This document shows positions 55,046-64,000 of a stretch of 64,000 nucleotides of DNA, piece after piece. Every line of letters starts with the position of its first letter. Positions within the stretch are counted from its first letter, which is position 1. This DNA comes from Lachnospiraceae bacterium (GTDB lineage Bacteria; Bacillota; Clostridia; Lachnospirales; Lachnospiraceae): NCBI GenBank assembly GCA_017467805.1, contig JAFUKJ010000051.1, forward strand, positions 1-64,000, given 5' to 3'. The translations under genes and the position numbers were made by a program. Under the pieces are notes generated by a model. That model did not search any database, was not told the DNA's origin, and was given only the letters and a program-made list of their open reading frames with translations.

Positions 55046-55252
55046 TTATTTGCTTTCTACGCCGTACTTCTTATTGAACTTATCAATACGTCCACGAGCT
55101 GCTGCAGCCTTCTGCTGACCTGTGTAGAATGGATGGCACTTTGAACAAATTTCAACGTGGATACTATCCTTTGTAGAACCAGTTGTAAATGTGTTACCAC
55201 AGTTACATGTTACAGTTACCTGATTGTAATTTGGATGGATTCCTTCTCTCAT
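55046..55252 (-). CDS. rpmE: 50S ribosomal protein L31
   Basis: The protein has 68 residues from ATG 55252 (GAGAGGTG upstream; the in-frame ATG at 55261 is less likely). It is the zinc-binding form with CNCG and CSKC pairs ([26 protein letters not shown]). It has its own promoter at 55312-55340 and terminator. Confidence 0.97.
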   Translation of the reverse strand: MREGIHPNYNQVTVTCNCGNTFTTGSTKDSIHVEICSKCHPFYTGQQKAAAARGRIDKFNKKYGVESK

Positions 55253-55311
55253 GATTTTCACCTCTCTATATAAATCACATATTTTTTACTTTAATCATAA
55301 ACAGCTTATTC

Positions 55312-55340
55312 AGTATAACATAGCACTTTATGTTATGCAA
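55312..55340 (-). promoter_or_regulatory. Sigma-A promoter of rpmE
   Basis: On the minus strand TTGCAT (55340-55335) and TATACT (55317-55312) are separated by exactly 17 bp, about 60 bp upstream of the rpmE start. Confidence 0.7.
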
Positions 55341-55368
55341 GTACTTTTTTCGACTTAATTTATATTAT

Positions 55369-56724
55369 TTAAATAAGCTTGGTCTTCTTCACAGTGTTCA
55401 CAAATTCAACATTGTTGCCTGTTTTTGCGAAAATATCAAGGACACGGTCTACTGCCTCCTCAGACTTCAAACCATTTAATGCTCTTCTAATCTGGTTAAT
55501 TGCCTCAAGCTCATCTGCATTTAACAGTAAGTCCTCTCTTCTAGTACCTGACTTTGGAATATCAATGGCAGGGAAAACTCTTCTCTCAGAAAGCTTTCTA
55601 TCAAGCACCATTTCCATGTTACCTGTTCCCTTGAACTCCTCGTATACCACATCATCCATCTTAGAACCTGTATCTACAAGTGCTGTTGCAAGAATCGTAA
55701 GACTTCCGCCCTCACGCATATTTCTTGCTGCACCAAAGAAACGCTTTGGCATATGTAATGCTGCAGGGTCAAGACCACCTGATAAAGTTCTTCCACTTGG
55801 TGGAACTGTAAGGTTATACGCTCTTGTTAATCTTGTGATGCTGTCTAACAGAATACATACATCCTTCTTATGCTCTACCAATCTCTTTGCACGCTCGATA
55901 ACCATCTCGGAAACTCTCTTATGATGCTCTGGAAGCTCGTCAAAGGTAGAGTAAATAACCTCAACATTTGGTCCCTCAATTGCTTCTCTGATATCTGTTA
56001 CTTCCTCTGGACGCTCGTCAATCAAAAGAATAATCAAATGCATATCAGGTGAATTCTTCTTCAACGACTGGGCAACCTCCTTCAAAAGTGTTGTCTTACC
56101 AGCCTTAGGAGGTGATACAATCATACCTCTCTGTCCCTTACCTACAGGACTCATCAAATCCATAATACGCATTGCAACACTGGCACCCTCTGTCTCAAGA
56201 CGAAGTCTCTGATTAGGGAAAATAGGTGTCATATCTTCGAAATTATATCTCTTAGATGCAATCTCTGGTGGCAGTCCGTTAATTCTCTTTACATATAATA
56301 ATGCGCTGAACTTCTCATTCTGTGTCTTAACTCTGGTATTACCCTCAACAATATCACCAGTCTTCATATTGAATCTTCGAATCTGACTTGGTGCTACATA
56401 GACGTCATTCTCTCCTGGAAGAAAATTCTCACAGCGGATAAAACCAAATCCATCAGGCATAACCTCCAAAATACCATTTGCAAGGATACCACTATCAAGC
56501 TCTGCTGGGAATTTGTCCTCAGGTCTTTCTTCCTTCTGCTCACCTGGCGCTCTCATAACAGCTCTTGGTGTTACATCCTTACCCACTGCCTTATCCTTCT
56601 CGTCCTCCTGAAGCATTGCTTCTACAAGCTCTGACTTCTTCATCGTTGATGTACCTTTTAAGCCTCTTGACTTTGCAATTGCACGCAAATCAGCAAGGGG
56701 TAAAGATTCATACTTTTCTCTCAT
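55369..56724 (-). CDS. rho: Transcription termination factor Rho
   Basis: The 451-residue protein has an N-terminal Rho_N/SAP-like domain (LPLADLRAIAKSRGLKGTSTM), a short acidic/basic insert, the cold-shock-like RNA-binding domain (DGFGFIRCENFLPGENDVYV) and the RecA-type motor (Walker A VSPPKAGKTTLLK; IILLIDERPEEVTDI; ARNMREGGSLTILATALVDTG). GGAGG precedes the ATG. Confidence 0.97.
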   Translation of the reverse strand: MREKYESLPLADLRAIAKSRGLKGTSTMKKSELVEAMLQEDEKDKAVGKDVTPRAVMRAPGEQKEERPEDKFPAELDSGILANGILEVMPDGFGFIRCENFLPGENDVYVAPSQIRRFNMKTGDIVEGNTRVKTQNEKFSALLYVKRINGLPPEIASKRYNFEDMTPIFPNQRLRLETEGASVAMRIMDLMSPVGKGQRGMIVSPPKAGKTTLLKEVAQSLKKNSPDMHLIILLIDERPEEVTDIREAIEGPNVEVIYSTFDELPEHHKRVSEMVIERAKRLVEHKKDVCILLDSITRLTRAYNLTVPPSGRTLSGGLDPAALHMPKRFFGAARNMREGGSLTILATALVDTGSKMDDVVYEEFKGTGNMEMVLDRKLSERRVFPAIDIPKSGTRREDLLLNADELEAINQIRRALNGLKSEEAVDRVLDIFAKTGNNVEFVNTVKKTKLI

Positions 56725-56806
56725 AATCTTCCTCCATATATGAAATTATATTAAATAATTCGGGATATCTAAATACGAAATGTATATTCGACTTAACTTG
56801 AATGTA

Positions 56807-56835
56807 TTGAAAATTTCTTTCGCATACAGTATACA
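56807..56835 (+). promoter_or_regulatory. Sigma-A promoter of the malic enzyme gene
   Basis: TTGAAA (56807-56812) and TATACA (56830-56835) are separated by 17 bp, about 100 bp upstream of the malic enzyme start. Confidence 0.65.
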
Positions 56836-56938
56836 CTATTTTTATATAAATAGAAAGAAGAATTTATTGCGAAGTGAAGTAATTTAATATATTATTACTA
56901 TTGGTTATACGTCCAATCAGAAAGGTAGGGTACGAATT

Positions 56939-58093
56939 ATGACAATTCAAGAAAAAGCATTAGAACTTCACGAAACATGGAATGGAAAGCTTGAGACAGT
57001 TTCCAAAACACCTGTGAAATCAAGAGAAGATCTTTCTCTTGCTTATACTCCTGGTGTTGCAGAGCCTTGTAAGGTAATTGCAGAGAATAAGGAAGCTGCT
57101 TATAAATATACAATGAAAGCAAACACTGTTGCAGTTATTTCTGACGGCAGCGCAGTTCTCGGACTTGGAAACATCGGTCCACACGCTGCTATGCCTGTTA
57201 TGGAAGGTAAAGCTGTATTATTTAAGGAATTTGGCGGTGTAAACGCTGTACCGATTTGTCTTGATACACAGGATACCGAAGAGATTATTAAGGCAGTCAC
57301 ATGGCTTGCTCCTGCTTACGGCGGAATTAACTTAGAGGATATCAGCGCACCTCGTTGCTTTGAAATCGAAGAGCGTCTTAAGGCGACATTAGATATCCCT
57401 GTATTCCATGACGACCAGCACGGAACTGCTATCGTAGTTTTAGCAGGTATTATCAATGCTCTTAAGGTAGTTGGCAAGCAGAAGGAGAACTGCAAGGTAG
57501 TAGTAAATGGTGCAGGAAGCGCAGGTGTTGCTATCACAAAGCTTCTTCTTACATATGGTTTCCAGAATATTATTATGTGTGATAAGGTTGGTATCATTTC
57601 CAAGGCAACTGAAGGCTTGAACTGGATGCAGGAGAAGATGGCACAGGTTACCAATCCAAATCAGGAAACAGGCTTACTTGCAGATGCGTTAAAGGGTGCA
57701 GATATCTTTGTTGGTGTTTCTGCTCCAAACATCGTTACCCCTGAGATGGTTGCTTCTATGGCGAAGGATTCTATCCTTTTTGCAATGGCAAACCCTACTC
57801 CTGAGATTATGCCTGATGTGGCAAAGGCTGCTGGTGCAAAGGTTGTTGGTACAGGACGCAGCGACTTCCCTAATCAGGTAAATAACGTAATCGCTTTCCC
57901 TGGTATTTTCAAGGGCGCATTAGAGGGACGTGCTACTCAGATTACAGAGGAAATGAAGCTGGCTGCTGCCAATGCTATCGCAGGCCTTGTTTCTGATGAT
58001 GAATTAAATGAAAACTTTATCCTTCCAGAGGCATTTAATCCAAAGGTTGCAGAGTTAGTTGCCGAAGCTGTTAAATCACACATTGTACGTTAA
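56939..58093 (+). CDS. NAD(P)-dependent malic enzyme
   Basis: The 384-residue short bacterial malic enzyme converts malate to pyruvate and CO2. Motifs: SLAYTPGVAEPC, the Lys in YKYTMKANTVAV, metal/substrate residues in NLEDISAPRCFEIE and PVFHDDQHGTAIV, and NAD site VVNGAGSAGVAITK. It links C4 acids to pyruvate in fermentation. Its start follows AAAGGTAGGG. It is divergent from rho. Confidence 0.95.
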   Translation: MTIQEKALELHETWNGKLETVSKTPVKSREDLSLAYTPGVAEPCKVIAENKEAAYKYTMKANTVAVISDGSAVLGLGNIGPHAAMPVMEGKAVLFKEFGGVNAVPICLDTQDTEEIIKAVTWLAPAYGGINLEDISAPRCFEIEERLKATLDIPVFHDDQHGTAIVVLAGIINALKVVGKQKENCKVVVNGAGSAGVAITKLLLTYGFQNIIMCDKVGIISKATEGLNWMQEKMAQVTNPNQETGLLADALKGADIFVGVSAPNIVTPEMVASMAKDSILFAMANPTPEIMPDVAKAAGAKVVGTGRSDFPNQVNNVIAFPGIFKGALEGRATQITEEMKLAAANAIAGLVSDDELNENFILPEAFNPKVAELVAEAVKSHIVR

Positions 58094-58143
58094 TAAGCTG
58101 TGCAGAGACGCTGGATGCTTCTTGAACAATAGTTAGCAAATTT

Positions 58144-59109
58144 ATGAAGAAAAATTTATGGAATGAAAAGCCATATCACTCCTTAGACTATGAATTAAAA
58201 TCAAGATATGGCGAAAAAATATATAAAATTGCAATTGATGCAGGCATGACCTGCCCCAACAGAGACGGCACCATAGGAAAAGGCGGCTGCATCTTTTGCA
58301 GTGAAGGTGGCAGCGGCGACTTTGCCAGCGATGGCACTACTCTATGTAGCCATCCTACAATTGCTCAGCAACTAGAAGAAGGAAAAACTTATTTTCATGA
58401 TAAGAAGATTGGTTCAAGGTTTATTGCTTATTTTCAGGCATATACCAACACCTATGCTCCTGTTGAACGTTTAAGACAACTATATAAGGAAGCATTAGAT
58501 GAGAAATCTGTAGTTGGTATTTCCATTGCCACCAGACCAGACTGTCTGCCTAACGAAGTAATTGCCTTACTTGAAGAGTTGAAGTACCAGTATCCCCACA
58601 AATTTATCTGGGTAGAACTTGGCTTACAGACGATTCATGAAGAGATTGCTGCTTTTATTCGACGCGGATATCCACTTTCTGTCTTTGAAGATGCATTTTG
58701 CAAACTCAAACAGATAAATATTCCCGTCATTGTGCATATTATTCTCGGGCTTCCTGGCGAAGACAAGCAGATGATGCTGAATACCTGCCAATATCTGAGC
58801 GACTTAGGCATAAACGGTATTAAGTTACAGCTTCTTCATGTTCTGAAAAACACAGACCTTGCTCTCCTCTATGAGAAGAAAGCCTTTGAAATTTTGTCCT
58901 TTGAGGAGTATATTGATATTGTGGTCTCTTGTCTGGAGGTACTATCTCCCGACATCGTAATTCACAGAGTAACAGGTGACGGACCAAAAGATTTACTGAT
59001 TGCTCCTTTATGGAGTCTGAACAAACGTAATGTTCTGAATACACTTCATTCGCAGATGAAGGAACGTAACACATGGCAAGGCAGATTAGAAAGGCGGCTG
59101 AATACATGA
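58144..59109 (+). CDS. TIGR01212-family radical SAM protein (YtqA-like)
   Basis: The 321-residue protein has the cluster cysteines in MTCPNRDGTIGKGGCIFC and GLQTIHEEIAAFIRRGY, HIILGLPGEDKQMM, IKLQLLHVLKNTDL as in this family. The reaction is unknown, but it is a close relative of oxygen-independent coproporphyrinogen-type and Elp3-like radical SAM enzymes. Its stop overlaps the next start (ATGA). Confidence 0.9.
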   Translation: MKKNLWNEKPYHSLDYELKSRYGEKIYKIAIDAGMTCPNRDGTIGKGGCIFCSEGGSGDFASDGTTLCSHPTIAQQLEEGKTYFHDKKIGSRFIAYFQAYTNTYAPVERLRQLYKEALDEKSVVGISIATRPDCLPNEVIALLEELKYQYPHKFIWVELGLQTIHEEIAAFIRRGYPLSVFEDAFCKLKQINIPVIVHIILGLPGEDKQMMLNTCQYLSDLGINGIKLQLLHVLKNTDLALLYEKKAFEILSFEEYIDIVVSCLEVLSPDIVIHRVTGDGPKDLLIAPLWSLNKRNVLNTLHSQMKERNTWQGRLERRLNT

Positions 59110-59621
59110 CACAGGATCCATTAACTTTATATAAATTGATAGTTTTATATATATTGAATAAAGTAAAGTTCAAGATTACCTATTCACAGATTAGTGAATT
59201 TATTTTAGAGAAAGAGTATACGAACTTCATGACTCTTCAGCAGGTAATCTCTGATTTGCAGGATACTGAGTTAATTAAGACTGATACCTTAATGAATCGT
59301 ACCTATTTTTCAATTACAGACGAAGGCAGGAACACTTTATCCTACTTTGGTAATCGAATAGGTGATGCCATTATTCAGGATATAGATGCATTCTTAGATG
59401 AGAAGCATCTAGAGCTTAAGAACGAAGCTTCTATTACCGCTACTTATTATAAGTCTACCTCAGGTGAATACGAGGCTGCTCTTGTAGCCAAGGAGCGTGA
59501 TATCGAACTTGTAAATATTAAGCTTTCTGTACCAACAGAAGAAATGGCAATCTCTATCTGTGACAGTTGGCAGAAGAAGAATCAGGCGATTTATCAATAT
59601 CTAATGAAAGAATTATTCTAA
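59106..59621 (+). CDS. DUF4364 protein
   Basis: The protein has 171 residues from ATG 59106, which overlaps the radical SAM stop by 4 bp. The N-terminal winged-helix-like part (TLYKLIVLYILNKVKFKITYSQISEFI, TYFSITDEGRNTLSYF) is followed by a beta-rich half. Function unknown; a regulator-like fold is suggested. Confidence 0.88.
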   Translation: MTQDPLTLYKLIVLYILNKVKFKITYSQISEFILEKEYTNFMTLQQVISDLQDTELIKTDTLMNRTYFSITDEGRNTLSYFGNRIGDAIIQDIDAFLDEKHLELKNEASITATYYKSTSGEYEAALVAKERDIELVNIKLSVPTEEMAISICDSWQKKNQAIYQYLMKELF

Positions 59622-59707
59622 TCATAATCGAGCAGACCTCGCTCTGCTCGCTGTGCCGAGCGCATGTAGCGAAGCTACTATTTCCGAATGCGCTCGTGTA
59701 CATAAGA

Positions 59708-59735
59708 ACACGCAGCTTATAACTGCGTGTTTTTT
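59708..59735 (+). terminator. Terminator of the radical SAM/DUF4364 operon
   Basis: AACACGCAG pairs with CTGCGTGTT and is followed by six T residues. The stem overlaps the last codons of the convergent rarA gene. Two further nested hairpins lie just upstream (59630-59697). Confidence 0.8.
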
Positions 59736-61054
59736 GCTTCATCCTTTATACGTTTCATATGCTCACGAATCTTTGCTTCATATCCGTTCCATGACGGTTC
59801 ATAGAAGGTCTTACCCTTTAACTCATATGGCAGATACTGCTGCTCTACATAGTGATTCGGATAATCATGGGCATACTTATATCCTGTTCCATGTCCCAAT
59901 TTCGCTGCTCCTTTGTAATGGGCATCCTGCAAATGTGTAGGCACTGGCAAATTGCCCGAATGCTGTACCTCTGCAGTTGCTGAAAATATCGCATTGCATG
60001 CTGCATTACTCTTCGGCGCACAAGCTACGTAGATTGCCGCCTGCGATAATATAATCTGTGCCTCAGGCATACCGACTCTTTCTACTGCCTGAGATGCGCT
60101 TACCGCTACCGTCAATGCCATCGGGTCTGCATTCCCCACATCCTCAGCCGCACAAATCATAATACGTCTTGCAATAAAGGTTACCTGCTCTCCTGCATAC
60201 AGCATCTTTGCAAGATAATATACAGCCGCATCAGGGTCAGAACCTCGCATACTCTTAATAAATGCAGATATCGTATCATAGTGATTGTCACCATTCTTAT
60301 CATAGAGAACTCTTCTCTTCTGAATACACTCCTGGGCAACCTCCATGGTAATATGTATCTTACCATCCTCTGCTCTGTCAGTTGTCATCACTCCAAGCTC
60401 TATCGCATTCAACGCATGTCTGGCATCACCCCCTGACAAGTCTGCAAGGAACTCCAATGCCTCCTCGTCAATATCTGCATCATAGGCACCCATTCCCTTT
60501 TCCTTATCATAAACTGCTCTGTGAAGAAGCTTCTTAATCGCATCCTTATCCAGAGGCTTCAACTCGAAGATAATAGAACGGGAAATTAACGCGCCATTTA
60601 CCTCAAAGTACGGATTCTCCGTAGTAGCACCGATTAAGATAATCGTTCCATCCTCTACAAAAGGAAGCAGATAATCCTGCTGCCCTTTGTTGAATCTGTG
60701 TATCTCATCGATAAAAAGAATCGTTCTCTTACCGTACATTCCCATGGTATCCTTCGCCTTGGAAATGACCTCCTCCATATCCTTCTTACCAGCTACTGTC
60801 GCATTAATCTGTGTAAACTCTGCACTGGTGGTATTCGCAATTACCTTCGCAAGGGTAGTCTTACCAGTTCCAGGCGGTCCATAGAAAATAATAGAGCTAA
60901 TCTTATCCGCCTTAATGGCACGATACAAGAGCTTATCCTTCCCGATAATATGCTCCTGCCCTACTACCTCCTCCAACGTCGTCGGACGAAGTCTTGCCGC
61001 AAGCGGAGACTCCTTCTCTTTATTTGTCTCCTGTATATAATCAAAAAGATTCAT
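59717..61054 (-). CDS. rarA: Replication-associated recombination protein A (MgsA/RarA) AAA+ ATPase
   Basis: The 445-residue protein has Walker A FYGPPGTGKTTLAK, Walker B LFIDEIHRFNKGQQD, sensor 1 IGATTENP, an arginine-finger region, and the C-terminal tetramerisation domain (SDPDAAVYYLAKMLYAGE, NYPNHYVEQQYLP). It acts at stalled replication forks. GGAGAAGGTG precedes the ATG. Confidence 0.95.
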   Translation of the reverse strand: MNLFDYIQETNKEKESPLAARLRPTTLEEVVGQEHIIGKDKLLYRAIKADKISSIIFYGPPGTGKTTLAKVIANTTSAEFTQINATVAGKKDMEEVISKAKDTMGMYGKRTILFIDEIHRFNKGQQDYLLPFVEDGTIILIGATTENPYFEVNGALISRSIIFELKPLDKDAIKKLLHRAVYDKEKGMGAYDADIDEEALEFLADLSGGDARHALNAIELGVMTTDRAEDGKIHITMEVAQECIQKRRVLYDKNGDNHYDTISAFIKSMRGSDPDAAVYYLAKMLYAGEQVTFIARRIMICAAEDVGNADPMALTVAVSASQAVERVGMPEAQIILSQAAIYVACAPKSNAACNAIFSATAEVQHSGNLPVPTHLQDAHYKGAAKLGHGTGYKYAHDYPNHYVEQQYLPYELKGKTFYEPSWNGYEAKIREHMKRIKDEAKNTQL

Positions 61055-61155
61055 TGTGTCACCTTCTCCATGTAATCTGTCCTATGTAAACAATACTTCT
61101 AAAGTATAACACAAAGAATTTTGAAAGTGAACAAAGTGTTGTCTCCTAATAATCC

Positions 61156-61899
61156 TTAGGCAAGCTTTATCTTCAATGCTCCATCGTATATCCTTACAGG
61201 TACTTCATTGTCAAATGTATATATATTCGGCATCAAGCCATCCTCTTCAAAGAAGTAGCAAATCAATCTTTCCTTATCCGTATCCACAATCCAGTACTCT
61301 CTCACACCTGCATTCTTATACTTCAACAGCTTAAGGTCAGTGTCGTTCTTCTTCGTGGAAGGAGACAGTACCTCTGCGATAAAATCAGGTGCACCATATA
61401 CTCTATCCTTATGCACCTTATCCTTATCACAAATAATCATAAGATCAGGCTGTACCATGGTCTTATCATCGCAATCAAGCTGCACATCAAATGGTGCAAT
61501 CATCGGCTGACAATCACCATTATTCTCTTTAATATAAGACATCACAGCATAAAGCATATCTATAAGTGACTTCTGATGATTCGATGTCGGGCTCTGCAAA
61601 TAGAAAAACTTTCCATCTATTAATTCTGCCCGTACATCATCAGGTAACTGATAATAGTCCTCTAGTGTATACTCTCCATCCACTTTGCCCACATGATATG
61701 CCGCTGTCTCCTGCACCATATCTATTCCACTCTCCGCAAATGCCTCGTCCAAAGCTTTCATCGTATCATATCTTGGTGATGCGGTCTCGCCATTCAATAT
61801 CTTATTAATCGTTCCAACAGGTACTCCTGAACGCTTAGAAAGCTCCTCAGTTGTCCAATTCGCCTTATCCTTCTTCTCCCGTAAAATATCGCGATACAT
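61156..61899 (-). CDS. HTH-Uma2 (DUF820) fusion, PD-(D/E)XK nuclease-like
   Basis: The 247-residue protein has an N-terminal XRE HTH (WTTEELSKRSGVPVGTINKILNGE, about 13-50) fused to a Uma2 domain with core MVQPDLMIICD, APDFIAEVLSPSTKKND, and LLKYKNAGVREYWIVD. This is the restriction-endonuclease-like fold with catalytic Asp/Glu/Lys. AGAGGAGG precedes the ATG. A palindromic TAACCG-N4-CGGTTA lies 100 bp upstream, suggesting autoregulation. Substrate unknown. Confidence 0.88.
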   Translation of the reverse strand: MYRDILREKKDKANWTTEELSKRSGVPVGTINKILNGETASPRYDTMKALDEAFAESGIDMVQETAAYHVGKVDGEYTLEDYYQLPDDVRAELIDGKFFYLQSPTSNHQKSLIDMLYAVMSYIKENNGDCQPMIAPFDVQLDCDDKTMVQPDLMIICDKDKVHKDRVYGAPDFIAEVLSPSTKKNDTDLKLLKYKNAGVREYWIVDTDKERLICYFFEEDGLMPNIYTFDNEVPVRIYDGALKIKLA

Positions 61900-61998
61900 C
61901 TAACCGCCTCCTCTTCCCGTTTGTTAACCTTATTGTATATCCTTAAACGGTTGGCGTCAAGTGTATTTTTACCTTTTTCGGTTGCAGCAACGCAATTC

Positions 61999-62014
61999 TA
62001 ACCGCAAACGGTTA
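61999..62014. promoter_or_regulatory. Putative operator upstream of the HTH-Uma2 gene
   Basis: TAACCG-CAAA-CGGTTA is an inverted repeat with 6-bp arms. Related half sites occur at 61943-61952 (TTAAACGGTT) and near 61978 (TCGGTT). The spacing suggests cooperative binding by the HTH protein; this is inference. Confidence 0.45.
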
Positions 62015-62099
62015 AGATTTAAAAATATAAATGCCAGTAATTGATACAAGTTCAATTACTGACATCCAAATCATCCTCTTTATTAACCGATATAACACT

Positions 62100-62273
62100 C
62101 TATACAAACTGGTTTCTCTCACTATCATAACGATAATCTATCGCTGCCAGCTTATCTATAATCTCCTGCTTATCCACGTCCATATCCTCGCAAAATGCAT
62201 CTAGACTCGAATAAAAATCCCTCAATTTCAAATTCATAAAGCTTAACAGCATTACAGGGTCCTTTGGTATCAT
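62100..62273 (-). CDS. DUF4250 small protein
   Basis: The 57-residue protein begins MIPKDPVMLLSFMNLKLRDF and ends DYRYDSERNQFV, matching DUF4250 along its length. AAGGAGG lies 7 nt upstream of the ATG. It follows holA by 12 bp and is probably cotranscribed with it. Function unknown. Confidence 0.9.
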   Translation of the reverse strand: MIPKDPVMLLSFMNLKLRDFYSSLDAFCEDMDVDKQEIIDKLAAIDYRYDSERNQFV

Positions 62274-62285
62274 GACTATTCCTCC

Positions 62286-63275
62286 TTACTTTGTCGGCAT
62301 ACTATATCGAACGATAATAAGCTCCACACTCATCAAATCCGACATCTTACCAGTTTTTACCGCTTCATCTGCCTCTACGCATGCCTGCATTGTTTCTCTT
62401 AGCTGCTCCATCTTAAAGCGCCCTGCCTGAGAAATATACTTATTCACAATAAAGCCTGCGCGTAAGCCCGTCTTCTGTGCAATTGTTGTCGCATCATAGC
62501 CCTTTAGCTTCATCTCCTTTACCTGCAGGAGAAGATTAAACTGTCTTGCAATCAGCGCCAATATCTTCATCGGAGCTTCCTTCAAGGTCAGCAAATCATA
62601 ATATAAATCCAATGCCTGCTTCTGTTTCTTATCCGCTACAGCCTCTACCATATCGAATATCTTATTCTGAATACGGGTTGTACAGATTTCTTCCACATCC
62701 TGAGCCGTGATTCCCTCATCAAAGAACTTATAGCAAATCAGCTTTTCCAGCTCACGCTTGATATTCTCCATATCTGTACCTGTCTTGTCCAAGAGCAGTT
62801 CCAAAGCATCGCGGGTAATTTGTTTATTCTCCTTTTTAAGAAGTCCCATAATCCAACGCTTCAAGGTCTCCTCATCCTGCATATCGCACTGCGCCGCATA
62901 ACCATTTGCGGTTACTGCCTTATACATCTTACTGCGTTTATCCACCTTCTCTTCTACGAAGATGATACAGGTAGTGTCAGGCTGATTCTTTAAAAACTCC
63001 GCCATTCTGTCATTTCCAGAATCCAGCCATCCACTATTTTCAATCAGAATAACTCTTCTTTCAGCAAAGAAAGGCATAGTTCCTGCCAAATCAATGACCT
63101 CATTTACATTAATATCCTTACCCGAAAATACCGTACAGTTCATCGTATCATCTGGCGGCACAAGGGCATTTTTTAAATTATCTCTATACTGCTTTCTTAA
63201 ATACGCTTCCTCACCATACAACAGATACAGCTTAGAAAAACGTCCATCCTTTATATCCTGCGCTATTCTTTTCAT
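62286..63275 (-). CDS. holA: DNA polymerase III subunit delta
   Basis: The protein has 329 residues from ATG 63275 (MKRIAQDIKDGRFSKLYLLYGEEAYLRKQY), which matches family starts and follows AAAGGA; the frame runs upstream to 63437 without support. The degenerate AAA+ clamp-loader subunit opens the beta clamp. LLYGEE at the N-terminus and the C-terminal helical collar (MKILALIARQFNLLLQVKEMK) are typical. Confidence 0.93.
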   Translation of the reverse strand: MKRIAQDIKDGRFSKLYLLYGEEAYLRKQYRDNLKNALVPPDDTMNCTVFSGKDINVNEVIDLAGTMPFFAERRVILIENSGWLDSGNDRMAEFLKNQPDTTCIIFVEEKVDKRSKMYKAVTANGYAAQCDMQDEETLKRWIMGLLKKENKQITRDALELLLDKTGTDMENIKRELEKLICYKFFDEGITAQDVEEICTTRIQNKIFDMVEAVADKKQKQALDLYYDLLTLKEAPMKILALIARQFNLLLQVKEMKLKGYDATTIAQKTGLRAGFIVNKYISQAGRFKMEQLRETMQACVEADEAVKTGKMSDLMSVELIIVRYSMPTK

Positions 63276-63420
63276 GCCTAAATTACGTCCTTTCCCTACT
63301 CGCATTATATATTTAAAACAGTACTCTGCGCAATGCTTAATATATTTGATTTTATCACACCCTGTAGTATTCACAATAAAAATAAGGCAGAAGAATTCCT
63401 TTTCTTCTACCTGATTATCG

Positions 63421-64000
63421 TTACTCATATAGCGCATCCCACAAGGTATCCTCTACCACCCTGCAAGTATCGTCAGCCGCGGCCTTCACATAATCATATG
63501 CAGTATCCATTGCATAGCCTATTTTTGCCGCCTTCAGCATAGTAATATCATTTTCCTGGTCTCCAAATGCGACTGTTTCCTCCAAAGAAAATCCTGCAAT
63601 CTCAGCCAAATATTTTAAGGCCTCACCTTTACCGCTTTCCTTTGGCATAAAATCCAGCCAGCCATTTCCACTGTCCACAACACAAAGCTCTTCGCCATAC
63701 TTTCTTTTATAGCGTTCCTTCGTCTCCTCGGGAATTCCATCTTTATAAATGGCTGTAATCTTCATCATACCTTCTTTCACTTCCTGAAATGAGGATATAA
63801 TCTCGATATCCATTCCCGCACTCTCTAGTGTATCCGTGTATTCCTTATCATTTGAAGTAATATACCCTGTATACACTCCGCTTGCATAGATGTTCGCATC
63901 CTGCTCTTTCTTTAAGTCTTCAATTAACCTCATTGCACATTCTCTTGCTATGGAAATCTGGTGTATAATTTCCCCTTTCCATATAATAAGAGAACCATTT
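63421..64000 (-). CDS. Cof-type HAD-IIB phosphatase, partial (runs off the right edge)
   Basis: The frame remains open through position 64000: residues NGSLIIWKGEIIHQISIARECA precede the first ATG at 63933, as in the cap region of Cof-type HAD phosphatases. So this is the C-terminal part of a longer gene. Visible motifs are the Lys of SGKGEALKYL and motif IV VAFGDQENDITMLKAA. The nucleophile DxDGT lies outside the window. It dephosphorylates sugar phosphates or related metabolites in known relatives. Confidence 0.88.
   Translation of the reverse strand, partial: NGSLIIWKGEIIHQISIARECAMRLIEDLKKEQDANIYASGVYTGYITSNDKEYTDTLESAGMDIEIISSFQEVKEGMMKITAIYKDGIPEETKERYKRKYGEELCVVDSGNGWLDFMPKESGKGEALKYLAEIAGFSLEETVAFGDQENDITMLKAAKIGYAMDTAYDYVKAAADDTCRVVEDTLWDALYE

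Overview
The window looks like chromosomal DNA of an anaerobic, probably motile, low-to-mid GC Firmicute of the Lachnospiraceae type (Butyrivibrio/Roseburia/Lachnospira group). The basis is the gene complement and the housekeeping order: rho-rpmE-DUF1385-prmC-prfA, holA with a DUF4250 gene, a T-box-controlled leuS, a TIGR01212 radical SAM protein beside a DUF4364 gene, Csp-like subtilases, a flagellin, a secreted GH5 cellulase, araA, and strong AGGAGG ribosome binding sites. The genus is inference. No rRNA, tRNA, CRISPR array, prophage or plasmid backbone was seen.

Layout. 1-7.3 kb: a NYN-domain RNase-like gene, a secreted CHAP protein, an IS231-type element with a broken transposase that landed in the loop of a shared terminator, and a BceAB-like ABC transporter whose ATPase has an altered Walker A motif. 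7.3-11.3 kb: a hybrid histidine kinase coupled to a Csp-like subtilase. 11.4-21.1 kb: threonine aldolase, lipoprotein cellulase, chemoreceptor, a MocR regulator divergent from a 3-alpha-HSD-like SDR plus SnoaL-like pair, an orphan subtilase prodomain, and araA. 21.2-28.7 kb: a 63-bp repeat array, leuS with its T-box, and a signalling operon (REC-HPt, diguanylate cyclase, LytTR response regulator) next to an AraC regulator. 28.7-42 kb: mixed metabolic and regulatory genes (Tim44-like protein, SDR, thioesterase, iolB, pyrF, an atypical flagellin, acetyltransferases, LytTR/DUF3021, methyltransferase, nitroreductase). 42.2-45.6 kb: a very large three-module multicopper oxidase gene split by a frameshift. 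45.6-51.7 kb: small regulators, an HTH-methyltransferase fusion, a MerR/aldo-keto reductase pair and decaying gene fragments. 51.7-56.7 kb: a second 63-bp repeat array and the prfA-to-rho housekeeping operon. 56.9-64 kb: malic enzyme, radical SAM/DUF4364, rarA, an HTH-Uma2 fusion, DUF4250, holA and a HAD phosphatase running off the right edge.

The points most worth following are these. (i) The multicopper oxidase carries all four canonical copper motifs, but in circularly permuted order across three homologous modules, and a frameshift falls between the two halves of the copper site. (ii) Two distant 3 x 63-bp arrays share a 38-bp core, and both lie behind the terminators of leftward housekeeping genes. 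(iii) A free-standing subtilase prodomain lies 10.5 kb from a subtilase that lacks one. (iv) The IS insertion can be resolved to the base, with its target duplication and the ancestral terminator. Several genes are visibly decaying: the transposase, one GNAT gene and a DUF402 remnant. This suggests the 45-52 kb stretch is under weak selection.
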